DNA of 64,000 bases from Prolixibacteraceae bacterium (GTDB taxonomy: Bacteria; Bacteroidota; Bacteroidia; Bacteroidales; Prolixibacteraceae). Shown in pieces: positions 56,444-64,000 of this stretch (position 1 is the first letter of the stretch; the number at the start of each line of letters is the position of its first letter). The DNA is taken from assembly GCA_030602265.1 (NCBI GenBank), contig JAUWAB010000009.1, positions 1-64,000 on the forward strand, given 5' to 3'. The notes beneath the pieces were generated by a model, which searched no databases, was not told where the DNA came from, and was given only the letters and a program-made list of their open reading frames with translations. The position numbers were made by a program, and so were the translations under genes.

Positions 56444-56492
56444 CTTATTTTATTTCAGAAATATGTCAAATAATCTGTTTTCCACGAGGATG

Positions 56493-56500
56493 CAAAGTTA
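56493..56500 (-). promoter_or_regulatory. -7 box for glnS
   Basis: Minus-strand TAACTTTG, an exact TAnnTTTG, 50 bases before the glnS start. Confidence 0.55.
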
Positions 56501-56579
56501 AAAAATGATTGTTGCATGATAATAGACCTCCCGAAAAATATGATTCAGGCAACAAAATGTTAATTTCGTGCACCTAAAA

Positions 56580-56951
56580 ATGCAGAAAGGTATGCAGGAT
56601 AAAATTACCATTGAACTGGAGAACATGAAGTTCTATGCCTACCACGGGCATTATGAAATAGAACAGAAGGTCGGAAACCATTTCCTGGTTAACCTTTTGG
56701 TGGAGACCGATGCAATGGCTGCCACACAGACCGACAGGCTCAGGGATGCCCTGGACTATCAGCGCTTATATCAGCTGGTCAGGGAAGAGATGGAAATACC
56801 GTCCCATTTGCTGGAACATGTGGCCAACCGGATATCGGACAAAATCAATACAGAGTTCCCCAATGTTAACCACATGAAGGTCAAGATATCCAAGATGAAT
56901 CCGCCGATGGGAGGAGAGATGCAGCAGGTAAGTGTTACGCTGGAAAGATAA
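56580..56951 (+). CDS. folB: dihydroneopterin aldolase FolB
   Basis: 123 residues from the first ATG; an ATG four codons later is equally plausible, and a GTG lies further up. LENMKFYAYHGHYEIEQKVG near 14-33 and KISKMNPPMGG near the C-terminus, with the catalytic lysine, mark DHNA. It cleaves dihydroneopterin to hydroxymethyldihydropterin and glycolaldehyde, supplying FolK. It is more FolB-like than the FolX copy near 31.6 kb. The tRNA-Cys gene follows. Confidence 0.9.
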   Translation: MQKGMQDKITIELENMKFYAYHGHYEIEQKVGNHFLVNLLVETDAMAATQTDRLRDALDYQRLYQLVREEMEIPSHLLEHVANRISDKINTEFPNVNHMKVKISKMNPPMGGEMQQVSVTLER

Positions 56952-56968
56952 ATTCAATATTCAACTCT

Positions 56969-56997
56969 TTTGCTGAAACAAAAAATTATTACCTTTG
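56969..56997 (+). promoter_or_regulatory. complete promoter for tRNA-Cys
   Basis: TTTG at 56969-56972 and TACCTTTG at 56990-56997, 17 bases apart, form one of the clearest Bacteroidota-type promoters in the window. It lies about 38 bases before the tRNA. Confidence 0.75.
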
Positions 56998-57034
56998 CAG
57001 TCCCTTACGGGGGGAAGTTCGTTCCAAAAAATTT

Positions 57035-57105
57035 GGTTCCTTGGCCGAGTGGCTAGGCAACGGTCTGCAAAACCGTGGACGGCGGTTCGAGTCCGCCAGG
57101 AACCT
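57035..57105 (+). tRNA. tRNA-Cys (anticodon GCA)
   Basis: 71 bases with a complete cloverleaf. Acceptor arms GGTTCCT and AGGAACC pair fully, the discriminator base is T as expected for tRNA-Cys, the anticodon stem ACGGT/ACCGT encloses the loop CTGCAAA with anticodon GCA, and GGCGG-TTCGAGT-CCGCC forms the T arm. CCA is not encoded. Confidence 0.97.
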
Positions 57106-57117
57106 CGAGAAATTTTA

Positions 57118-57158
57118 AAACCTTCTGTAGATGAGTTATTTACAGAAGGTTTTTTTTT
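57118..57158 (+). terminator. terminator after tRNA-Cys
   Basis: ACCTTCTGTA at 57120-57129 pairs with TACAGAAGGT at 57141-57150, followed by a T tract to 57158. The remaining 280 bases up to the next gene show nothing I can name. Confidence 0.85.
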
Positions 57159-57442
57159 GGTGTGCAAATTACACAACCTGCGGCTGGGTTTCTTCGCGAA
57201 ATCTGAAGTAAGAATGCTCTCGAAATTTCCTAAGAATGCAATGGTGTGCTGACAGATCCGGCATGTTTAAAATAATATATTTACCCTATATCCTTAGCGA
57301 ACATTAACTCCTTCTCGGTTAAGACAATCTGATTTACAGAAAACCGGTGATCATGTGGAAACATCATCTCATTCATTTTATCTATTTGATTTCTCTATAA
57401 TTATAACTAACTTGTATATATAAACCATTAAATGAGAATATT

Positions 57443-58015
57443 ATGGGAACATCTGAAAAATTTTGGAGAAGTACGATAATTCTCGTACTGGTAATGGTAT
57501 TTATTCTACCTGCCACTGCTCAGGATGTGAAAACGATCGACAAAAGGGTCACCAGGACCAAAGTGCCGACAGAAGCGATCAAGGTTATACCAACCGCAGA
57601 CCTCAGTGTAACCAGCATATTGGGTGGCGCTTGTCCATCCTCACTTCCGGGTGTAGATGCATTTTATACCCATGGAATTATTGTAGACATCCAGCTAAAA
57701 GACCACATGGTGCCCGAAGCACTGCGAAACGAAACGTCGACTGTGGTGGGAACTTTAATGGTCAAATATTTTGACCTGGTGCAGGGACGGGAAGTCACCC
57801 ATAATCTAATGCTTGAAAGAGGCAGGTTCATGTGGGTTGCCAGTCAGTCCCTGTCAAACGCAAGGATTAATGTCATCAACAGCCCGGTTCTGGTGAAGAA
57901 GTCCGTTGGGATAACTGCCAGGGTAAGTCTTAATATTCCCGGCTATGCAACAGCTGATCCTGAAATGGGGAACAATGAAAAGGTAATCAGGGAGTGTATT
58001 GTACTCCTTGAATGA
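57443..58015 (+). CDS. uncharacterised secreted protein
   Basis: 190 residues. The first 27 are a signal peptide (IILVLVMVFILPATAQ, cleavage after TA or AQ). The mature part is alternating hydrophobic, beta-sandwich-like, with a single Cys in GGACPSS near 62 and another near the C-terminus. I do not recognise a family. Its last codons and stop lie in a 29-bp sequence repeated 64 bases downstream, so the 3' end may have been duplicated or recombined. Confidence 0.72.
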   Translation: MGTSEKFWRSTIILVLVMVFILPATAQDVKTIDKRVTRTKVPTEAIKVIPTADLSVTSILGGACPSSLPGVDAFYTHGIIVDIQLKDHMVPEALRNETSTVVGTLMVKYFDLVQGREVTHNLMLERGRFMWVASQSLSNARINVINSPVLVKKSVGITARVSLNIPGYATADPEMGNNEKVIRECIVLLE

Positions 58016-58084
58016 GCTGAGCTCCTGCCGCATCTCCTGAAGCAGGACGGCGGCCGAGTGTATTGTACTCCTTGAATGAGCTGA
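57992..58084 (+). repeat. 29-bp direct repeat pair spanning a stop codon
   Basis: The same 29 bases, beginning GAGTGTATTGTACTCC, occur at 57992-58020 and 58056-58084. The first copy includes the end of the secreted-protein gene; between them lie 35 GC-richer bases with a TCCTGC/GCAGGA stem. Confidence 0.9.
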
Positions 58085-58259
58085 ACCTGCGTGCTGTAAT
58101 CTAAAATGCTATCCCTCATGCTTTTACCGAAAATATATTCAACCGGCAGAGATTTATTTATGGCCGGCACAAACTCCCTCAATGTTACCTGTTCATAAAC
58201 ATAGCTCCGGAATCAGATGGTCAGGATGCTTAATCAGGTTGTTCAGGATATAATCATCC

Positions 58260-58267
58260 TATCTTTG
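58260..58267 (+). promoter_or_regulatory. -7 box for mgsA
   Basis: TATCTTTG, an exact TAnnTTTG, 25 bases before the mgsA start. Confidence 0.6.
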
Positions 58268-58291
58268 CCCTGTCATTGAAAACAATTAAAG

Positions 58292-58762
58292 ATGAAGAAA
58301 AAGAAAACCATAGGAATAGTAGCCCACGATAACCGCAAGAAAGATATTATGGAGTGGGTGGAATACAACTGGCAGCAATTGACACCACACCGCCTGGTTT
58401 GTACAGGGACCACCGGAAAAATTGTTGAAGAGGCACTTCAGGCTAAATGTGACGAGAACGAAGTCGTACCTCCCGAGGTGATACGGCTGAAATCCGGTCC
58501 GCTGGGAGGTGATCAGCAGCTTGGTGCCATGATTACAGAAAACGGAGTAGATATCCTGATCTTCTTCTGGGATCCGATGCAACCCCAGCCCCATGATGTT
58601 GACGTAAAAGCTTTACTACGGATTGCGGTTCTCTATAACATCCCGACAGCCTCCAACCGGTCAACTGCCGACTTTATTGTATCCTCCACACTTTTCCATG
58701 AAAAATATGAACCCATAATTAAGGATTATTCGAGCTACATTAAGCGGGATGTGAAGCTATAA
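58292..58762 (+). CDS. mgsA: methylglyoxal synthase
   Basis: 156 residues, the usual length. GIVAHDNRKKDI at 8-19, CTGTTG near 38, SGPLGGDQQLGAM near 68 with the catalytic Asp, and FFWDPMQPQPHDVDVKAL near 91 match MgsA throughout. It converts dihydroxyacetone phosphate to methylglyoxal and phosphate, a bypass used when sugar phosphates accumulate. Confidence 0.95.
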   Translation: MKKKKTIGIVAHDNRKKDIMEWVEYNWQQLTPHRLVCTGTTGKIVEEALQAKCDENEVVPPEVIRLKSGPLGGDQQLGAMITENGVDILIFFWDPMQPQPHDVDVKALLRIAVLYNIPTASNRSTADFIVSSTLFHEKYEPIIKDYSSYIKRDVKL

Positions 58763-58945
58763 TTAACTGCCATAGCGATCCAGGACCTGCCGAAAGCTGA
58801 ATTTCCCCAGAATTCAACCTCTAAAAGAAATTAAGCATGTATGCCGGTTTTTAATTATTCAAACAACTGCAATCCTAAACTTTAAATAACAGTATCAGTG
58901 TATGTTAATCAACTGACCTAAAAAGAACGTCTCTAATTCAGACTG

Positions 58946-59761
58946 TTACTTTTTCACCACGACATCGATAAAAACAGGTAAATGATCTGAGGCAACCGGT
59001 TCATTAACCACGACCTGCTGTTTTACCTGATACTCAAAACCAGGATGTTCGACACCAAAGATGAAATCGATACATCTTACCGGATTATTGCTGCCAACAG
59101 TAAATTCGTTACCACTGAGCTGAATCCATCTTTCTGACAACAATTCAAGGGTTCTTGACCCAGGTGTATCGTTGATATCTCCTGCCAGAAAAATGGGTTT
59201 CTCTGCATTCCGGGCTTCATAATTGGTAATTAGGGCAGCACCATGCCGATCGCCGGGATGAGCATTATTGAAGTGGGTTGCAAACAGGAAGAAGCCGGAA
59301 TACTCCACCATCAGTAAACTTCTGCGTTCCTGCCGGCCAGGCAGGGGAACCGAAGAATAGCCGACCGGTTTTTCCCGGGACAGAACACCATTTCCATATT
59401 TACCCCCCTGATAATCAATGGCAGGTCCATAGACATAATGCATTCCGGTTTTTTCAGCGAGTAACTCAAGCACAAATACTCCACCCAGGCGTTGGGTGGC
59501 ACTGTCGAGTTCCTGAATGGCAACAACATCAGGATTAATCCTGTTGATTACATCCGCCACCCGGTCGAAATCGGTTTTACCATCCATTCCGATACAATTT
59601 CTGACGTTATAAGAAAGGATTCTCAACACACCTTCAGCAGGTCTTTCATAATAATATTCCCTGCCATCCTGCCTTTCATTTTCAGATGGCATCTGGCAAG
59701 CATGTGATGGTAACTGCAGACTACAAAACAACAGCCAAATAAATAAACGACAAACTCTCAT
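58946..59761 (-). CDS. secreted endonuclease/exonuclease/phosphatase-family protein
   Basis: 271 residues with an N-terminal signal peptide (WLLFCSLQLPSHAC). LSYNVRNCIG near 48, AIQELDSA near 80, FLAGDINDTPGS near 192 and ASDHLPVFI near the end are the EEP motifs with metal-binding Asn, Glu, Asp and catalytic His. Such proteins cleave phosphodiesters in DNA, lipids or nucleotides, and many secreted Bacteroidota copies sit next to SusC/SusD pairs as here. It lies 63 bases downstream of susD on the same strand. Confidence 0.85.
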   Translation of the reverse strand: MRVCRLFIWLLFCSLQLPSHACQMPSENERQDGREYYYERPAEGVLRILSYNVRNCIGMDGKTDFDRVADVINRINPDVVAIQELDSATQRLGGVFVLELLAEKTGMHYVYGPAIDYQGGKYGNGVLSREKPVGYSSVPLPGRQERRSLLMVEYSGFFLFATHFNNAHPGDRHGAALITNYEARNAEKPIFLAGDINDTPGSRTLELLSERWIQLSGNEFTVGSNNPVRCIDFIFGVEHPGFEYQVKQQVVVNEPVASDHLPVFIDVVVKK

Positions 59762-59770
59762 AATGTATGT

Positions 59771-59812
59771 AAAAAGAAATATCCCCCGGATGCAGAATAT
59801 TCCGGGGGATAT
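59771..59812 (-). terminator. hairpin between susD and the EEP gene
   Basis: ATATCCCCCGGA at 59779-59790 pairs exactly with 59801-59812; on the minus strand a T-rich tract follows. It may end the susCD message or attenuate transcription into the EEP gene. Confidence 0.7.
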
Positions 59813-59824
59813 CCCGGTTAAACA

Positions 59825-61609
59825 TTACCAGCCCGGATTCTGACCCAGGGCAGGATTAAACAAACGATCGATCTCCGGTATCGGATACAGATAATTCTTA
59901 TCGTTCCATACCCTAGGATAATTCCAGAACCATTGAATTTCACCCTTGTCGTCTTCGCTGAGCACCCTTGGATTATTTGCACCGGTTGAGGTAGTTCTGG
60001 CGACATTGAGGTATTCAACGCCTGGAATCGTGGGGGTGGGTATTGTACTCTTATAGAACACTACATCAAACTTTCCGTCACCATTGAGGTCCATGGGTTC
60101 ATTCAATGCGGGCACATACATTCCGTTAAATGGCTTCTCCAGCAGTTTTCCTTTTTTCCAACGCACCAGATCGTCGAACCTGAATCCTTCCATTACCAGT
60201 TCAATTCCCCGTTCACGTCTGATTTCCAGCAGTGAGGGATTGGAAATTTCCGGGAAATACCTTTCCTGCAAATAGGGATCAATGGCGGTCGGAATACTGG
60301 TGAGCCCGCCGGTAATCCCTGCTCTGCTTCTGAGAGCCCCGACCGTCATGGCCCAGTCCTCATTGGTAAGAACCCCCAACTCTGCCCTGGCTTCGGCATA
60401 ATTCAGCAACACTTCGGCATACCTGATAATGGCAATTGAACTGGTGGTTAAGGTCCAGTTATCCTTGATCATATCATCCTGAACCCATTTGATCGGATGA
60501 TAACCAGTATTGGTGTAATTGAACTGTGGGGGTAAAGGGAGTACGGTCCCTCCGCTTATTCTAGAGTAGTTCTCCATGCGGATGGTCTGACGAAGCCGGT
60601 TATCCCTGCTCTTTACCTCATCAGCAAACGGCATGGTTTCCCAGCCAGAAACACTGGTGAATGGGGTTCCGTCTATTTTCAGATAAGTATTTACAAAATC
60701 TCTGGTCAGGTTAAACCCGATACCCGTTGTTGAACTGGTATAATGCCAGTTTGCGGCATTCAGCACGCCCAGAGATTCGTCGGCAATCCATGCAAGCAGG
60801 ACTTCTGCAGCTACCGGTGATTCGCTTATAAACAAATCCCGATATGATTTTGCAACCCCTGAGCCCGTGTGAAGCCGGTATACCCCTCTGTCGATTACCG
60901 CCTTTGCAGCGGTGGCGGCTTCGGTAAGCCATGCATTGGCCGTACCTGCAAGCCCATAATTGGTATGATACTTCCTGAAAGTTCCTTCAAACAATGCTAC
61001 CCTAGATTTAAATGCAAATGCCACATCCCTTGTAATAACACTCCTGGTAGGATCAACGGCCGGTTTAATATGGGAGGTTGCATAGTTCAGGTCGGCCATT
61101 ATAGAATCCATAACCAGCGTTCGCGGGTCACGGCCTTTAAACAGGTCAGGATCATTTACGACGAGGGGTTTTCCATACCAGGGAACATCCCCGAAACGCT
61201 TAACCTTATCAAAATAAAACCACGCTCTGAAAAACCGGGCAATTCCGATATAATGCCTTCTGTCCGCCTCAGAAACCCTCTCGTCGTTACAGTTCAGGAT
61301 AAAATGGTTTATATTCCGCAGATCACCCCAGCTCCATCCGGAGCTGACTGAAGCCGAATACGCTCCAGGAGTAAGAAATTCAGTGATGGTCCTGCGGGAA
61401 CCGTAATCAGACATATTGTCTCCTGTAAATATTGCCATGGCATCAGGCAGGATATTGTAGAAGGAGTAAGAATATAACCTCAGGCCATTTTCACTGCCAA
61501 ACACAGGATTGGCACCAACGGCATCTTTTGGTAATTCTTCCAGAAAATCATTGTCACAACCAATTAAGAATAAACTTATAACGGATAATATGAATACTAT
61601 TTTTCTCAT
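59825..61609 (-). CDS. SusD/RagB-family nutrient-binding lipoprotein
   Basis: 594 residues. Lipoprotein signal ends in LFLIGC (Cys18). The N-terminal SusD domain with tetratricopeptide-like helices (IARFFRAWFYFDKVKRFGDVPWYGKPL near 120-146) is typical, as is the C-terminal RERGIELVMEGFRFDDLVRWKKG near 500. SusD proteins sit on the outer surface, bind glycans or other nutrients and close over the partner SusC channel. Ligand unknown. It follows susC by 29 bases. Confidence 0.94.
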   Translation of the reverse strand: MRKIVFILSVISLFLIGCDNDFLEELPKDAVGANPVFGSENGLRLYSYSFYNILPDAMAIFTGDNMSDYGSRRTITEFLTPGAYSASVSSGWSWGDLRNINHFILNCNDERVSEADRRHYIGIARFFRAWFYFDKVKRFGDVPWYGKPLVVNDPDLFKGRDPRTLVMDSIMADLNYATSHIKPAVDPTRSVITRDVAFAFKSRVALFEGTFRKYHTNYGLAGTANAWLTEAATAAKAVIDRGVYRLHTGSGVAKSYRDLFISESPVAAEVLLAWIADESLGVLNAANWHYTSSTTGIGFNLTRDFVNTYLKIDGTPFTSVSGWETMPFADEVKSRDNRLRQTIRMENYSRISGGTVLPLPPQFNYTNTGYHPIKWVQDDMIKDNWTLTTSSIAIIRYAEVLLNYAEARAELGVLTNEDWAMTVGALRSRAGITGGLTSIPTAIDPYLQERYFPEISNPSLLEIRRERGIELVMEGFRFDDLVRWKKGKLLEKPFNGMYVPALNEPMDLNGDGKFDVVFYKSTIPTPTIPGVEYLNVARTTSTGANNPRVLSEDDKGEIQWFWNYPRVWNDKNYLYPIPEIDRLFNPALGQNPGW

Positions 61610-61638
61610 GATAACTAATTTTTGAGCTTCAGGTTAGA

Positions 61639-64000
61639 CTAAAATGTTACCGATAATCCGACTGAAAATGAACTTAAGATCGGATAATTATAAGCATCCC
61701 CGGCATTATAATTGGCTGCAGGCCTTACAATAGAGTCTGACCTTCTGACATTCTCCGGGTCAATATCTCTGGTTCTCTTATATAAAGGAGACCAGGACCA
61801 TAGATTTTCACCAGTAACGAAAATTCTTGCTGCATCAGAATTTATCCTGGAAATAACATTCTTAGGCAGATTATAACCGACCTGCATGCTTTTTAACCTT
61901 ACATAAGCTACATTCTGAAGGTACTTGGTTTGCGGCAGTAAGGCCCGGCCAATCACATTATCACCAATGGCATTGTGACCTCTGTACCTTGGGAAATACG
62001 AATCGGGATTCTCTTCAGACCAGATTATGCCCGGCTTCATGTGCCATGTAGGTATATCGTTGTAGGTCCGGTTGTACTGGCCCCAGAAAAGGGAAGCTCC
62101 CGGGCTCGGATACCAGTCCTGTTTTCCCACACCCTGGAAAAAAGCATTAAAAAAGAAATTATTCCAGTCGGTATCCAGCCTGAAACCATAGGTATACCTG
62201 GGTGAAGAATTTCCTATAATTTTTCTGTCACCGGGATTTGCGACAGTTACATCGCCTCCGTTGATTATTTTATCGTTATTCAGGTCCTTGAATTTTATAT
62301 CACCGGGCAGCAAACGACGTGCATTCGACTGCCGGATAAGAGACTGGTCGGCATGACTGGCGATATCTTCCATGGAAGTAAAAAATCCTTCAGTCACATA
62401 TCCCCAGATCTCACCGATGATCTGACCTTCGTAATAGTCGGTCAACCTCTTGTCGGGATTATTGTACTTCAGTACTTTGGAGATGTTGTCGGCCAGACTG
62501 AGCCTTACCTTGTAATTGAATGGTTTTTTACTGATATCAAAACGGTTCCTCCACTGTACCATAAATTCCCATCCGCGGGTTTCGAGATCGGCATAATTGC
62601 CACGGGGCGGAGAGGCACCAAATACTGCTGGCAAAGTTGGCCCAACGGTAAACATATCACTGGTAATACGGGTGTACATATCTCCGATAAACTGCAGCTT
62701 GTTGGACAGCATGGTAATGTCAATCCCGATATTTTGTGTGGTGGAATTCTCCCAGGTCAGTCCGTCGGGAATAATGGTTGGCTGGCTGGTAAAAAGGGGC
62801 AGACTGTTATTCAGTACCCTTGAGTGTCTTCTCACGGAATAGAGCTCCTGAAACCGGTATGAAGCGATATTTCCGTTACCCAGAGATCCGTATGATCCCC
62901 TGATTTTAATGTCCGAAACAAGCTTCTCCGGCAGGTTCAACCAGGATTCTTCAGTAATCCTCCATCCGACCGAAACCGAGGGGAAGAACGCAAACCGCTC
63001 ATACTCCGGAAATTTTGATGACCCATCGTATCGGCCGTTTACTTCTAACAGGTATCTGTCGCTGAAAATATAGTTCAGCCTGAAGAATGATCCGAATGTT
63101 CTCCATTTTTCATAGCCACCTTCAGTCAGAATATTTTCACCAATTGCCAGGTTAATATCATCTGCATCAGGGAAAATCAACCCGTCCCTTCGCATTGAAT
63201 AACGTTTCCTTTCAGACTCCTCATAGTTGGCACCAGCCATGAGTTTGACGTAGTGCTTAGCTGCAAAGGTCGTTTCATACTCACCATACAGATTGGAGGC
63301 AATATACTTGGTATTATTCAATGTCTCCTGCAGGTCATTCTTTGTTGCCCCGAGCATTTCAATTGCTCCGGGCCTTACGCTGTAAGGAACAGGTACCCTT
63401 TTGGTACGCTCTCCCCTTGCTATAAAGGAATAAGTAAAATCCCCATTGATGGTCAGCTTTTTATCTAAAAATGATGCTGTCGCGCTGGTCGTATTCCGGA
63501 ATCGATTTGTAATGCGGTCAATCGCGTTTTTGTTATAATAGAAATCACCAATTCCATATGCGGCAGAATAGGTAAGAGTGCCATCGGGGTTTTTCAGCGG
63601 GACCATAGGGAAATGCTCCAGAGCAATCATCGCCCAGGGGCCTACCTGTTCCCCTGCAGCATCGATGGGATAATGGTAATTCACATTCGAAAACTCAAAA
63701 TTATTGGTAACCTGCATCCATGGCAGAACCTGGGCAGATCCCCTGGCCCGGATATTGGCAGTTTTGTAATCATCTGAATTGTATCTGAAAAGCCCTTCCT
63801 GGAAATAATATCTCCCCGAGAGGTAAAAGGACGTCTTCTCTGACCCGCCTGAAATCGACAGGTTATGTTCGTTGGACGACATGGAACTCTTTTGAAGTTC
63901 CTCATACCAGTTAGTGTTATGGAAGTACCAATATTCTCCGGTAGCAGGATTGATATCCGTTCTGGGCAGACTGGGATCCTCTGACCTTCTTTTCAGCTCC
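61639..64000 (-). CDS. SusC/RagA-family TonB-dependent transporter (3' part)
   Basis: About 787 residues of the C-terminal beta-barrel; the N-terminal carboxypeptidase-like, plug and TonB-box regions lie beyond the right edge. The frame is open to the window end, and an internal ATG at 63882 is not a true start. Repeated outer-membrane strands, DIKFKDLNNDKIINGGDVTVA near the C-terminal third and the final aromatic FSVGLSVTF are typical of SusC. It imports the ligand held by SusD using TonB energy. Confidence 0.93.
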   Translation of the reverse strand, partial: ELKRRSEDPSLPRTDINPATGEYWYFHNTNWYEELQKSSMSSNEHNLSISGGSEKTSFYLSGRYYFQEGLFRYNSDDYKTANIRARGSAQVLPWMQVTNNFEFSNVNYHYPIDAAGEQVGPWAMIALEHFPMVPLKNPDGTLTYSAAYGIGDFYYNKNAIDRITNRFRNTTSATASFLDKKLTINGDFTYSFIARGERTKRVPVPYSVRPGAIEMLGATKNDLQETLNNTKYIASNLYGEYETTFAAKHYVKLMAGANYEESERKRYSMRRDGLIFPDADDINLAIGENILTEGGYEKWRTFGSFFRLNYIFSDRYLLEVNGRYDGSSKFPEYERFAFFPSVSVGWRITEESWLNLPEKLVSDIKIRGSYGSLGNGNIASYRFQELYSVRRHSRVLNNSLPLFTSQPTIIPDGLTWENSTTQNIGIDITMLSNKLQFIGDMYTRITSDMFTVGPTLPAVFGASPPRGNYADLETRGWEFMVQWRNRFDISKKPFNYKVRLSLADNISKVLKYNNPDKRLTDYYEGQIIGEIWGYVTEGFFTSMEDIASHADQSLIRQSNARRLLPGDIKFKDLNNDKIINGGDVTVANPGDRKIIGNSSPRYTYGFRLDTDWNNFFFNAFFQGVGKQDWYPSPGASLFWGQYNRTYNDIPTWHMKPGIIWSEENPDSYFPRYRGHNAIGDNVIGRALLPQTKYLQNVAYVRLKSMQVGYNLPKNVISRINSDAARIFVTGENLWSWSPLYKRTRDIDPENVRRSDSIVRPAANYNAGDAYNYPILSSFSVGLSVTF

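Noticed and set aside
57992-58084. Two 29-bp repeats around a 35-base spacer, like a tiny CRISPR array
   Set aside because: Only two repeats, the first one overlaps the end of a coding gene, and no cas genes are near.

Overview
The window looks like chromosome from a member of the Bacteroidota, most likely a Bacteroidales-type organism; the genus cannot be told from the sequence. The signs are Bacteroidota-type promoter boxes (TAnnTTTG, with TTTG about 17 bases upstream) before many genes, a SusC/SusD pair, a fused SecDF, a DUF3098 gene between ftsX and uppP, an acidic-tailed ribosomal protein S2, and the gene orders sppA-lpxK-punA, ileS-dksA-like-lspA and rplM-rpsI-rpsB-tsf-pyrH-frr. There is no phage, transposase or integrase, and no CRISPR array.

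Layout. 1-5.4 kb: 5' part of an alkaline phosphatase, an AmpG-like permease and a large secreted Vps10/BNR-propeller protein. 5.5-9.1 kb: a methyltransferase with a signal peptide, an amino-acid permease and a PurF-like protein that has lost its glutaminase residues. 9.1-17.5 kb: a minus-strand run (comM-like, PLP dehydratase, PrsW protease, SMP-30 lipoprotein, punA, lpxK, sppA). 17.6-20.7 kb: folK, a metallo-beta-lactamase-fold hydrolase, fucU and a lipoprotein galM. 20.7-23.5 kb: an AT-rich patch with two unknown lipoproteins and a YiiX-like lipoprotein peptidase. 23.7-32.2 kb: ileS (GIHH signature), dksA-like, lspA, cysS, ribE, then a pterin group folM-folX-mini-folK. 32.3-36.6 kb: the ribosomal and elongation cluster on the minus strand. 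36.9-41.8 kb: ftsX, DUF3098, uppP, truB, queA and a zinc-ribbon methyltransferase. 41.8-48.8 kb: a DUF3352-like protein, secDF, a small membrane protein, a retropepsin-like protein and mdh. 49.1-51.4 kb: carotenoid genes crtI-crtB. 51.4-54.5 kb: a LytS/LytR two-component pair behind two LiaI/LiaF-like membrane proteins. 54.7-58.8 kb: glnS, folB, tRNA-Cys, an unknown secreted protein with a repeat at its stop codon, and mgsA. 58.9-64 kb: a secreted EEP-family phosphoesterase with susD and a partial susC.

Most of this is housekeeping. The least ordinary items are the folM-folX-mini-folK group (implying tetrahydromonapterin synthesis beside the ordinary folate genes folK and folB, which are also here), the glutaminase-dead PurF paralogue, the IleRS whose HIGH motif reads GIHH, the LiaI/LiaF-LytS/LytR module, the AT-rich lipoprotein island, and several repeats or palindromes at gene boundaries (20863-20906, 30031-30076, 37813-37830, 57992-58084). 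I did not find a wholly new multi-gene system that I can defend.
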